From CBDUEV01 sp965366365 (GTDB lineage Bacteria > Actinomycetota > Acidimicrobiia > Spongiisociales > JAENVV01): DNA of 46,272 nucleotides. Positions 1-7,402 of this stretch are shown here, one piece after another. The notes under the pieces are model-generated. The model had not been told where the DNA came from. It ran no database searches and was given only the letters and a program-made list of their open reading frames with translations. The stretch's first letter is position 1. Every line of letters begins with the position of its first letter. A program made the position numbers and the translations under genes. The stretch spans positions 1 through 46,272 of the forward strand of contig CBDUEV010000017.1 of NCBI GenBank assembly GCA_965366365.1. The letters are read 5' to 3'.

Positions 1-272
1 GGGTGGCGACCGTATTCGAGAACCTCGCCCAGGTGTCCGCCGAAGATCGCCAACTCCGCCGCGAGACGCGGGCGGCCACCGCCCAGGCGCGCATCTCTGC
101 GTGGATCGTCGGCGGGCTCCCCGCCTGCTACCTGGGGTACCAGTTCTTCACCGGCCGTTTGGCAGAGCTGGTGCAGAGCCCTGTTGGGCTGGGAATCGTG
201 GCGGTGGGGGGAGGGTTTCTGGTGACCGGCTCGTCGGTCGTGACGGTCATGGTTCGGAGGGCGCTCACATGA
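1..272 (+). CDS. tadB: TadB-like type II secretion system F protein (3' part)
   Basis: Inner-membrane platform protein of a Tad/Flp pilus machine, which together with TadC anchors the secretion ATPase. Only the last ~89 residues are in the window and the gene begins upstream. Visible are the end of the cytoplasmic helical T2SSF domain (LAQVSAEDRQLRRETRAAT), then two membrane segments (about residues 33-50 and 61-84 of the visible part). The stop codon overlaps the start of the next gene as ATGA, which is the usual tadB-tadC coupling. The call rests on the TadB-like C-terminus and on the tadC and pilin genes that follow. Confidence 0.8.
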   Translation, partial: VATVFENLAQVSAEDRQLRRETRAATAQARISAWIVGGLPACYLGYQFFTGRLAELVQSPVGLGIVAVGGGFLVTGSSVVTVMVRRALT

Positions 273-913
273 GCCTGTTGGCTGCGCTGGCCGCGGGTCT
301 CGTCACTTACTTCATCGCGGAGCGCATGTGGCCGGAGCATCGCTGGTGGGCATCGGTGGGCCTGGCCGTGTTGGTGGCCTCGCCGCCGTCGGGTCTCCTG
401 ATGGCAGGAGGGGCGGTGGCTCTGTGGCGAGGGCGGCCCTGGCTTGTTCGGCGAGCCGCCGAACGGGCAGCCGAGGCCGACGTCGGCCTCATGGCGCGGA
501 GTGTTCTGATCTCCGTCACGGCCGGGATGCCTCTTCCCGCCGCGCTCGAGCTGGCCGGATCACAGGTACATCCTCTTCTCGCTGCCGAGATCAGGACGTT
601 GTTACGCCAGGCTCGTCGAACGGGACTGGCCAGGGCTCTGGGCGAGAGCGAGGGCCGAGGCGCCCGTCTCTATCTCCTCCTGGCCCGCGCCCAAACCACG
701 GGCGCGTCGATCTCGGGAGCGGTGGCCTCGTTTGTCGACGAACGACGCCAGGAGGACCGCTCTCACACGCTGGAAGCGGCCAGACGGCTCCCGGTCAAGC
801 TGACGGTCCCGCTTGCCCTGCTGATCCTTCCCGGTTTTGTCACCTTGACGGTGGGCCCGTCGGTGCTCTCGTCGGCGCGCCGCATGCTGGGGCCTCTGAT
901 ACCGCTGCCCTGA
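269..913 (+). CDS. tadC: TadC-like type II secretion system F family protein
   Basis: Second inner-membrane platform subunit of the Tad pilus system. The product is 214 aa. The start is the ATG at 269, which overlaps the tadB stop; the longer reading from 101 would lie inside tadB. Two N-terminal hydrophobic segments (residues about 2-17 and 25-49) come first. A helical cytoplasmic T2SSF domain follows (about 70-180), and a C-terminal membrane helix (about 182-205) lies after a VDERRQEDRSHTLEAARRLP stretch typical of TadB/TadC. It is short, as actinobacterial TadC proteins often are. It is followed after 57 nt by the pilin gene, consistent with one operon. Confidence 0.82.
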   Translation: MSLLAALAAGLVTYFIAERMWPEHRWWASVGLAVLVASPPSGLLMAGGAVALWRGRPWLVRRAAERAAEADVGLMARSVLISVTAGMPLPAALELAGSQVHPLLAAEIRTLLRQARRTGLARALGESEGRGARLYLLLARAQTTGASISGAVASFVDERRQEDRSHTLEAARRLPVKLTVPLALLILPGFVTLTVGPSVLSSARRMLGPLIPLP

Positions 914-970
914 GCACAGATCCATTTCCCCCCGCCGCCGGTCGGACGCCGGCATGAGAAAGGAGAATGG

Positions 971-1147
971 ATGCTGAACATCCTTCGCAAGCAAGACGGT
1001 CAAGGGACCGTCGAGTACGTCCTGGTCATCCTGGCCGCCGGAGCGATCGCTCTGGCGCTGATCGGCTGGATGGCCTCGGACAACCTGGTCACCAACCTGT
1101 TCAGCTCGGTGCTGAGCAAGGTCATCGGGTTCGTCTCCGGTGGCTAG
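971..1147 (+). CDS. Flp-type pilin (58 aa)
   Basis: Probable major subunit of the Tad/Flp pilus, made as a prepilin and cleaved by a TadV-like peptidase. The 58-aa product reads MLNILRKQDGQGTVEYVLVI and then a hydrophobic helix to about residue 33. It has a short basic leader, a GQGTVEY motif with the Flp-type Glu at +5 of the mature form, a long hydrophobic segment and a small C-terminus. AGGAG lies 5 nt before the ATG. The neighbouring ATG at 967 opens a different frame that only shadows this gene. It is too short for most gene finders, but its place between tadC and tadE-like genes fits exactly. Confidence 0.88.
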   Translation: MLNILRKQDGQGTVEYVLVILAAGAIALALIGWMASDNLVTNLFSSVLSKVIGFVSGG

Positions 1148-1496
1148 GAGGGCCGGGGAGAGAGGCTCGGCCGCAGTGGAGTTTGCGCTGGTGCTCCCGG
1201 TGCTCATCCTGGTCATCCTCGCCCTGGCCGAAGTGGTAGCCGTCTCCCGCGTCCAGCTCGAGCTCACCCATGCAGCTCGAGAAGGGGCGCGCGTGGCGGC
1301 CACCACGCCCGATCCGAACGCGGCGATCGGTGCCGTGCGATCCGTCATGGATTCGGAACCGGTTGCTGTCTCTGTCGAAAGACCCTCCGCGGTGGGCCGC
1401 TTGGCGCGGGTCACTGTGGAACTCTCCTATCGGCTGCCGGTGATCGGGATTCACGTCCCGATGAGCGCCTCCTCGGCGATGCGGGTCGAACAGTGA
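1140..1496 (+). CDS. TadE-like pseudopilin
   Basis: Minor pilin-like protein of the Tad system. The 118-aa product has a basic leader (MARRAGERGSAAVEFALVLP) with the TadE-type G-S-A-A-V-E-F processing region. One transmembrane helix spans about residues 13-35 and a small extracytoplasmic domain follows, with the family's 'aARegARvAA' segment at about 45-53. The GTG start at 1140 overlaps the pilin stop by 8 nt. Its own stop overlaps the next gene by 4 nt, so translation is probably coupled. Confidence 0.85.
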   Translation: MARRAGERGSAAVEFALVLPVLILVILALAEVVAVSRVQLELTHAAREGARVAATTPDPNAAIGAVRSVMDSEPVAVSVERPSAVGRLARVTVELSYRLPVIGIHVPMSASSAMRVEQ

Positions 1497-1885
1497 TTCG
1501 GACAGGTGAGGAAGGCTCCATGACCCTGGTGGTGGCGGCGGTGGTCTCGGTCCTGGTGATGGCAGCGCTCACTCTGGCTGCGTTGGGTCGCATCGCTCAG
1601 GCCTCCGAGCAGGCGGTGGCCGCGGCTGAGGCCGCCGCGCTGGCGGCCGCTCCGGTGACGTTCGGGCCGCTCGGTTTGGAGGGCACTCCCGAATCGGTGG
1701 CTGCGGCAACCGCCCGAGCGAATGGGGCGGAACTCGTCGGCTGCGTCTGCCGAAGGGACGATTCGTGGGACGTCCGAGCCGTTCGGGTGGTCGTGACGTA
1801 TCCGGTGGATCTTCCCGTCCTCGGTGCTTCCGTGGTGAAACGCTCGGCCCGAGCAGAGTTCGAACCGGTCGCGCTCCTGGAATAG
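1493..1885 (+). CDS. TadE/TadG-like pilus assembly protein (Rv3654c-like)
   Basis: Second pseudopilin-like protein (130 aa), last gene of the Tad operon. A short leader (MIRTGEEGSMTLVV) precedes one membrane helix (about 9-32). A coiled Ala/Glu-rich stretch (ASEQAVAAAEAAALAAAP) follows, then a small beta-rich domain containing Cys79 and Cys81. This is the layout of the actinobacterial 'helicase/secretion neighborhood TadE-like' family, represented by Rv3654c in M. tuberculosis. The GTG start overlaps the previous stop (GTGA). The two nearby cysteines could form a disulfide or bind metal, which is my inference only. Confidence 0.75.
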   Translation: MIRTGEEGSMTLVVAAVVSVLVMAALTLAALGRIAQASEQAVAAAEAAALAAAPVTFGPLGLEGTPESVAAATARANGAELVGCVCRRDDSWDVRAVRVVVTYPVDLPVLGASVVKRSARAEFEPVALLE

Positions 1886-1922
1886 GGAGGTTGCTTGGGA
1901 GTCCGCGGCCGACGTCCCTGGC

Positions 1923-1928
1923 TAGGGT
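1923..1928 (+). promoter_or_regulatory. Putative -10 hexamer TAGGGT before lipoprotein gene
   Basis: TAGGGT fits the actinobacterial TANNNT -10 pattern and lies 37 nt before the ATG at 1966, in the short gap after the Tad operon. No convincing -35 is visible. It is listed because related hexamers recur before many genes in this window. Confidence 0.3.
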
Positions 1929-1965
1929 TTGGCCAGTTGCGAACACGTATCAAGGGGGAAACGTC

Positions 1966-2433
1966 ATGCGGTCATCGAGTGTCGCCAACCGGTGGGTCAG
2001 GCCGGCCCTTTTGGCGGTGTTGTTGCTGTTGGTGCTGAGCGGGTGCTCATCAGCCGCCGAAGAGGGATCCCCGTCGGCCGAGTCCGAGGGGAGTTCGACT
2101 GCCCAGGAGGCCGACGCAGCCGCGGGCGATTTCGACTGCGAGGCGCTCGGCAGGCATGCTGCGGTCATCCGGAGTGCGAACGGATGGGTGCGCCAAATCG
2201 ATGGCCCTGAGGCCTTCGACCTCATAGGCGAAGACCTGGACGAGGTCGACGCGGCGATCGAAGGGCTCCGGCCGATTCAAGACATCGAGGGGATCTTTGG
2301 CACGACCCGGCAGGGTCTGGACAACCTGGCGGCAGATATCCAAGCCATCCGCGACGGCCGGTATGGCGAGTACGCCCTCGATTACAACTCGCCAGGGATA
2401 TCGGCCGTGCTCGGCGAGGAAGTCTGCAAGTAG
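1966..2433 (+). CDS. Putative lipoprotein, function unknown
   Basis: Secreted lipoprotein of 155 aa with no family I recognise. The signal peptide is MRSSSVANRWVRPALL, then a Leu-rich core ending in the lipobox L-S-G-C27. A Ser/Glu/Ala-rich linker (about 28-60) leads to a small, mostly helical, acidic domain that begins after Cys64 and ends EVCK, so a C64-C154 disulfide is possible. The ATG at 1966 is chosen because it follows a strong AGGGGGAA ribosome site and opens directly onto the signal peptide; the frame is open further upstream without one. A weak hairpin (AGGCG/CGCCT, 2432-2446) overlaps the stop. Confidence 0.78.
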   Translation: MRSSSVANRWVRPALLAVLLLLVLSGCSSAAEEGSPSAESEGSSTAQEADAAAGDFDCEALGRHAAVIRSANGWVRQIDGPEAFDLIGEDLDEVDAAIEGLRPIQDIEGIFGTTRQGLDNLAADIQAIRDGRYGEYALDYNSPGISAVLGEEVCK

Positions 2434-2541
2434 GCGCGTCGCGCCTCCTGCCCGCCTACTCGACGCCGTGAACAGGTGAGACGCCGGCGATTCGCCACTC
2501 ATAGACTTGGTGGTGTCGCCATCTGGAGCACGGGAAGGACC

Positions 2542-3489
2542 ATGACGAGCCGACTGGTCGTGTGCGCGGCTGTGGCGCTGCTCGTCCTTTCGAGCTGCAC
2601 GCAGACCCCATCCCCTGAGACCCCCGTCGGCCCTGACCAGGCTCGCTCACTGGCGGACTATCTCCTTCCCCAGGACGAGGTCTCCGATCGGCCAAGCGAG
2701 CAACTCGACGACCTCATCGCCGCCTGCATGGCGGCCGCGGGATTCGAATACCTGGCGAGCGATCCTCTCGAACCGGGATCGACGGCGTACCTTGCTCGCT
2801 ACGGCTACGGCATCGTCACCCCCGTGGTCGAAGGCTTGGAAGTGCAGGCGGACGACGCTTCGATCGCCGAGTCGCGCCCCAGCGAGGAGCGGATCGCCTA
2901 CGAAGAAGCCCTATGGGGCGCCAGCTTCGATCCGGCCTCTTTGCCCACCGACGAAGACGGGCTTCCGATCTACCCCGATTTCGAGGAGCAGGGATGCGAC
3001 GGCCGGGCCAGGTCGAAGCTGATCGCAGATGGACCCCTGCCCAGTGCGGAGCTGGTCGATGTCGAGGCTGAACTCACCGCGCTTCTCCAGGGACTCGACG
3101 AGGAGGTCCGGGCGGACCCCCGGGTGGTGCAACTCGAAGACGAGTGGTCGGTCTGCATGAAGGGCGAGGGGTATGACTTCGACGATCCGGCGGAACCGCG
3201 CCGGTACCTCTCGGAATCGCTCGCCGACCTACTGGGGTTCTCGTTCACTTTCGCTACCGGGACGGAAGATCGATCGCCCCTCGAATACCCGGGCAGATTC
3301 GGTCCGGAGTTCGACCAGGCCGCCCTCGAAACACTGGCCGCCGAGGAGCTCAGCATCGCCGCCGCCGACCATCGCTGCCGAGGCGACCTCGACGAGCGGG
3401 TGAGCGAGATTCGCGCCGAGCACGAACCGGCCTTCGTGGCCGAACACCGAGAGCTTCTGGAAAGGTATCGCACCCTCGTCGCCGGGTGA
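2542..3489 (+). CDS. Putative lipoprotein, function unknown
   Basis: The 315-aa secreted lipoprotein has a signal peptide with lipobox L-S-S-C19. The mature part is acidic and helical, with spaced pairs of cysteines in motifs of the type 'aaCMaaaGFeY' (about residue 60) and 'WsvCMkgeGYdF' (about 205). These repeated C-M-x(3,4)-G-[FY] blocks resemble those of secreted actinobacterial proteins of unknown function, so two related halves are likely. The ATG at 2542 follows GGGAAGGA and starts the signal peptide; the longer reading from 2476 would bury it. TAGACT at 2502-2507 is a possible -10. No function can be assigned. Confidence 0.78.
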   Translation: MTSRLVVCAAVALLVLSSCTQTPSPETPVGPDQARSLADYLLPQDEVSDRPSEQLDDLIAACMAAAGFEYLASDPLEPGSTAYLARYGYGIVTPVVEGLEVQADDASIAESRPSEERIAYEEALWGASFDPASLPTDEDGLPIYPDFEEQGCDGRARSKLIADGPLPSAELVDVEAELTALLQGLDEEVRADPRVVQLEDEWSVCMKGEGYDFDDPAEPRRYLSESLADLLGFSFTFATGTEDRSPLEYPGRFGPEFDQAALETLAAEELSIAAADHRCRGDLDERVSEIRAEHEPAFVAEHRELLERYRTLVAG

Positions 3490-3591
3490 CGAGGCGGCCT
3501 GTGTCCTTGCGCTCGCCGGAGAGCAGGGTTCTGAGGCGATGGGGGCACTCATTGGGTAGGTTGGGGACCGTTGTCGCGAGAAGGAACCAGG

Positions 3592-4647
3592 ATGAGCAAC
3601 CTGCCGGCCGGACTCACCGCCCACATGGCCACCACATCGAGACTGACCATGCGCTACATCGAGTCGGGTGACCCCGCCGGCGTCCCGGTGGTGTTCGTAC
3701 ACGGCAACCTGGCCACCAGCCGGTTCTACGACCACATCCTGGCCGCTGCTCCGCCAGAGCTCCATTGCATCGCTCCGGATATGCGCGGCTTCGGTGACAC
3801 CGACAAGGTGGCGATCGACGGCCGGCGGGGCCTCCGCGACTGGTCCGACGACATCCGCTCATTGGTCGAACACCTCGCCCTGAGCGAACCGGCTCATCTC
3901 GTGGGATGGTCGACCGGTGGAGGCGCCATCATGCAGTACCTCATCGATCACCCTTCCGACGTGCGTTCCCTGACCCTCATCGACCCGGTTTCGCCCTACG
4001 GATTCGGCGGCGGCACCAGAGAGGATGGCTCGCCGACCACCGACGACTATGCAGGGGGTGGTGGTGGGTCCGGCAACCCCGATTTCGCCCAGCGGATCGC
4101 GGCCGGAGACATGGGCTCTGAATCCGAGATGTCGCCTCGCAACGTGATGAACGGCTACTACTGGCGGCCAGATCATCGTGAACCGCCGGAACGTGAAGAC
4201 CTTCTCGTCTCCGAGATTCTCAAATCGCTCATCGGTGACGGCGGGTACCCGGGCGATTCAGTCGAGTCGCCCAATTGGCCCGGATTCGCCCCGGGAAACT
4301 CCGGGATCCTGAACGCACTGTCGAGTCGGTATCTCGATACCTCGGGCATCGTCGACGTCGATCCCAAACCGCCCATCCTGTGGACGCGAGGCTCCGCCGA
4401 CCTGGTCGTGGCCGACGGCACGCCGTGGGAGATGGGCACACTCGGTTCGCTTGGCGTCGTCCCGGGCTGGCCAGGGGAGGAGGCCTTTCCGCCCCAGCAG
4501 ATGGTGGCTCAGACGCGTGGCGTCCTCGAGGAGTACGCCAGACGAGGTGGCACCTATCACGAAGAGGTGTTCGAGGGATCCGGGCATGGGCCGTTCATCG
4601 ACGCGGCCGAGGAGTGGATGAAGGTGTTCTTCGCCTTCGTCAGCTGA
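3592..4647 (+). CDS. Alpha/beta-fold hydrolase
   Basis: Hydrolase of the alpha/beta superfamily, 351 aa, probably cytoplasmic since no signal peptide is seen. The oxyanion segment is FVHGNLATS, the nucleophile elbow is GWSTGG (Ser), and the likely acid is the Asp in 'TRGSADLVV'. The catalytic His lies in GSGHGPF near the C-terminus. A lid-like insertion of about 120 residues with a Gly-rich run (DDYAGGGGGSGNPDF) and many aromatic residues sits between the nucleophile and the acid. The ATG at 3592 has GAGAAGGA in front, so I prefer it to the TTG at 3571. TAGGTT at 3557-3562 is a possible -10. The substrate is unknown. The gene converges on the acylase gene with only 6 nt between them. Confidence 0.85.
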   Translation: MSNLPAGLTAHMATTSRLTMRYIESGDPAGVPVVFVHGNLATSRFYDHILAAAPPELHCIAPDMRGFGDTDKVAIDGRRGLRDWSDDIRSLVEHLALSEPAHLVGWSTGGGAIMQYLIDHPSDVRSLTLIDPVSPYGFGGGTREDGSPTTDDYAGGGGGSGNPDFAQRIAAGDMGSESEMSPRNVMNGYYWRPDHREPPEREDLLVSEILKSLIGDGGYPGDSVESPNWPGFAPGNSGILNALSSRYLDTSGIVDVDPKPPILWTRGSADLVVADGTPWEMGTLGSLGVVPGWPGEEAFPPQQMVAQTRGVLEEYARRGGTYHEEVFEGSGHGPFIDAAEEWMKVFFAFVS

Positions 4648-4653
4648 GGCTGG

Positions 4654-7179
4654 TCATCCCGGAGTCAGGGTGAGGACGTTCTCGGAGTCCGTCCGGACGG
4701 CCGTCTCACTCCAGAGCATCGGGAAGGTCTCCCCGGTTGCCCATGGTTCGGCCATGTCGATGTAGTGGGCGCCAAACGCATGACCCGATTGTCCCGTGCT
4801 GTGGATGGCCGTTGAGGCGTCGAAATCGGACATGTCCACCACCATCCGCATCGAGGGGATGGCCAGTACCTCGTAGCCGTCGATGGGGCTCCATGACATG
4901 GCGTTCACGATCGATGTTCCGCCCCCGACTTCGAACGGTCCCCGGTTGAACAGCGCCTCGATCGGAGCGATGCCTGATTCGCCCAACGTTCCGTTGCGGA
5001 ACTCGGCGGTGTGCAATGCTCCCCATCGCCAGTCCGTGGGGTCCTCGCCGAAGCGGTCCGCCAGTTCGGCGAAGGCGTTCTCCATGGCGTCGCCGAGGAT
5101 GTCGTCGCGTACCTCTGTGGGGTCCGTCGCCGCGATGTCCCACCACGCATTCGTCGGATCGGAGACGAGTTCGTTCACCACGACGAACATCCGATCTCGT
5201 CCCGTGAGACTCACTACTTCGGGATCGAACTCGTCGAGCAGCCCGATCAGAAGGTGCCGCCATGTGGCGTTGTAGGCGGCGGCTCCCGCCGAATCGACGC
5301 GGTTCTGGAGCGTTTCGCCGAAGAGCGAGCCGTCGGGGGTGCTCCACTCTCTCAACACCTCCTGGACGCTGCGGACCGCCTCGGTGTCGGCGGGCACCTC
5401 CAGCAAGACAGGGACCAACTCTCCGGCGTGGACGTTCTTGGCGTCGTTCTGGAGTTGATTCATGAATTCGACGGTGACCGAATCGTTTTGTGCCAGCGCC
5501 TCTTCGATCCGTTCGGCGCGGTATCCGTAGGCCCAGTCACTCGTCAGGAGATAGGGGTAACTGTCATCGACGACCGCGTTGTTGGCGGTGACGATGAATC
5601 CACTCGGTGGGTTGTAGAGGGAGGGCAGTTCTTCGAACGGCACCATCCCGCTCCAGGAGAATTGGTCCGTCCAACCCGGCACCGGCCATCTCCCGTCGCC
5701 GTCCGATCTGATCGGAGTCAGCCCGGTCGCCTGGTATCCGATGTTGCCTTCGGTGTCGGCGTAGACGAAGTTCTGAGCGGCGATGTCCCACGTCGATACC
5801 GCCTGTCGAAACTCGTCCCAGTTCTTGGCTCGGTTGAGGTCGAGGATGGACTCGACCAGGCGGGTCGGCTGCAACGAGGTCCATCGCAGGGCCACCCCGT
5901 GCGAGTCGGGGACTTCCACTCCTGCCGCCGCCTCGTCGAAATCCTCCAGCCCGCCGAAGGTGTCGGAAATGATGGGGCCGTGGCGGGTCCAGCGCGTTTC
6001 GAGGGTTTCGGTGGGACCGCCGGCCACGACGATCTCCTCTGTCTTCACTTCCATGTCAACCCAGGCGCCATTCACCTCGTACTGGTGGGGGTTGGCGGGA
6101 TTGATCTTCTCGATGACGAGGTCCTGCGTGTCGGGCGCCAGGTTGGTGACGCCCCAGGCGATGTGGTCGTTGTGTCCGATGACCACACCCGGTGTGCCAG
6201 GGAAGGAGAACCCGGCCACGTCGAGAGGGCAGCCGTCCGCGGTACCCACACAGTGCAGGGCCACCTGGAACCAGATCGACGGCATCTGGATGGACAGGTG
6301 CGGGTCGTTGGCGAGGATCGGCGCACCGGTCTCGGTCTTCGAACCCGCCACCACCCAGTTGTTCGAGCCGATCTCGGCACCGGAGACGCCGGTGAGGTCA
6401 CGCACTCGCTCGATCTGCTGCGCCAGGTCCGTGAGGCTTTCGTTTGGGAGGAGGGCCAGGGGCGGGTGCGGCGTCTCCGCGGCGGCGGAGCCCCCGTCGA
6501 CGATCACCGGCTGGTCGTCGGGGTACGGCGGCCAGAGTTCTTCCACCCGGTCCACGCCGACGACTCCGGCGCCTAGTGCCCTGCTGAGCTCCCGATCCAT
6601 GTTGGACCCGAGATCCCACGACATCATCTTCGCCCACGTCATCGTGTCGATGGGCGTCCACGGCTCCGGCTCGTACGATCGATTGGTGAGCCCGAGGACG
6701 GCGTACTCGAGGCTGAGGGCTGCGCCGCTCTGCTGCGAGAGGTAGGCGTTGACACCCTCTGCATAGGCTTCGAGAACAGCTCGATCTTCGCTCGAAAGAC
6801 CGGCGAACTCCTCCTCCGCGATGGCCACCAGTTGGAGGGTGCGAAGGAACCGGTCCGTGTCGATGGTGCTGTCCCCGAACATCTCCGAGAGTCGAGCCGC
6901 CCCGATGTGCCTCCAGAAATCCATCTGGAAGAAACGTTCCTGGGCATGCACGAACCCCTGCGCCATGTAGAGATCGTGTGACGACCCGGCGTAGATATGG
7001 GGGACCCCGACCTCGTCCCGCACCACCGAGACCTCTCCGCCGAGGTTGGGCACAGTCGCCACACCATCGACCTGAGGGAAGGAGCGTCGCACCGTGAAGA
7101 CCCCGAACGCGCCTGCCAGGACCACCAGCGCGAGGAGCAGGATGCCCAGTCGTTTCGTCCAACGTTTCGCCGTGTGCAT
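4654..7179 (-). CDS. Penicillin acylase family protein (Ntn hydrolase)
   Basis: The 841-aa N-terminal nucleophile amidohydrolase is related to penicillin G acylase, acyl-homoserine-lactone acylases and aculeacin acylase. These are made as a precursor that cuts itself before the catalytic Ser. An N-terminal membrane anchor or signal (residues about 11-30) is followed by the alpha-chain motif 'VRDEVGVPHIYAGSSHDLYM...GFVHAQERFFQMD'. The processing site is G271-S272-N-N-W, with S272 the expected new N-terminus, and later 'HNDHIAWGVTN' fits the beta chain. The start is ATG 7179; no Shine-Dalgarno is visible and the mRNA may be leaderless. The acyl substrate cannot be read from sequence; cell-wall or quorum-signal amides are only possibilities. 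Confidence 0.88.
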   Translation of the reverse strand: MHTAKRWTKRLGILLLALVVLAGAFGVFTVRRSFPQVDGVATVPNLGGEVSVVRDEVGVPHIYAGSSHDLYMAQGFVHAQERFFQMDFWRHIGAARLSEMFGDSTIDTDRFLRTLQLVAIAEEEFAGLSSEDRAVLEAYAEGVNAYLSQQSGAALSLEYAVLGLTNRSYEPEPWTPIDTMTWAKMMSWDLGSNMDRELSRALGAGVVGVDRVEELWPPYPDDQPVIVDGGSAAAETPHPPLALLPNESLTDLAQQIERVRDLTGVSGAEIGSNNWVVAGSKTETGAPILANDPHLSIQMPSIWFQVALHCVGTADGCPLDVAGFSFPGTPGVVIGHNDHIAWGVTNLAPDTQDLVIEKINPANPHQYEVNGAWVDMEVKTEEIVVAGGPTETLETRWTRHGPIISDTFGGLEDFDEAAAGVEVPDSHGVALRWTSLQPTRLVESILDLNRAKNWDEFRQAVSTWDIAAQNFVYADTEGNIGYQATGLTPIRSDGDGRWPVPGWTDQFSWSGMVPFEELPSLYNPPSGFIVTANNAVVDDSYPYLLTSDWAYGYRAERIEEALAQNDSVTVEFMNQLQNDAKNVHAGELVPVLLEVPADTEAVRSVQEVLREWSTPDGSLFGETLQNRVDSAGAAAYNATWRHLLIGLLDEFDPEVVSLTGRDRMFVVVNELVSDPTNAWWDIAATDPTEVRDDILGDAMENAFAELADRFGEDPTDWRWGALHTAEFRNGTLGESGIAPIEALFNRGPFEVGGGTSIVNAMSWSPIDGYEVLAIPSMRMVVDMSDFDASTAIHSTGQSGHAFGAHYIDMAEPWATGETFPMLWSETAVRTDSENVLTLTPG

Positions 7180-7186
7180 GGGCGTC

Positions 7187-7192
7187 AGATTA
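7187..7192 (-). promoter_or_regulatory. Putative -10 TAATCT, leaderless acylase promoter
   Basis: On the minus strand TAATCT ends 7 nt before the ATG of the acylase gene. That spacing would place the transcript start at or next to the start codon, and no ribosome site is present. No good -35 is seen. Confidence 0.35.
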
Positions 7193-7359
7193 ACCACGTC
7201 GGGCCGGCGCCGGGTTCGCGCCGCTCCCAGGTGGTGTCGTCGGTCGATCCCCACCGGACCCACCCCGTCGGTCTGAAGTCGAGGTTTCCCGCCATGAACG
7301 TTTTCGGCGGATGCTGCGGCGCCGACTTCTCGCATGTTGAGAGAATCAGCCTCTCCTTC

Positions 7360-7374
7360 CCCGGCGTTGCCGGG
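7360..7374 (-). terminator. Weak hairpin after the helicase gene
   Basis: Arms CCCGGC/GCCGGG with a 3-nt loop lie about 30 nt beyond the helicase stop on the minus strand. No T-run follows, so termination is uncertain. Confidence 0.25.
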
Positions 7375-7402
7375 TCAACCGGACCGCTCGACCATCGTGG
7401 AC

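Noticed and set aside
5011..6576. 521-codon plus-strand frame opposite the acylase gene
   Set aside because: Shadow of the acylase gene; no domain, and the acylase motifs are unbroken on the other strand.
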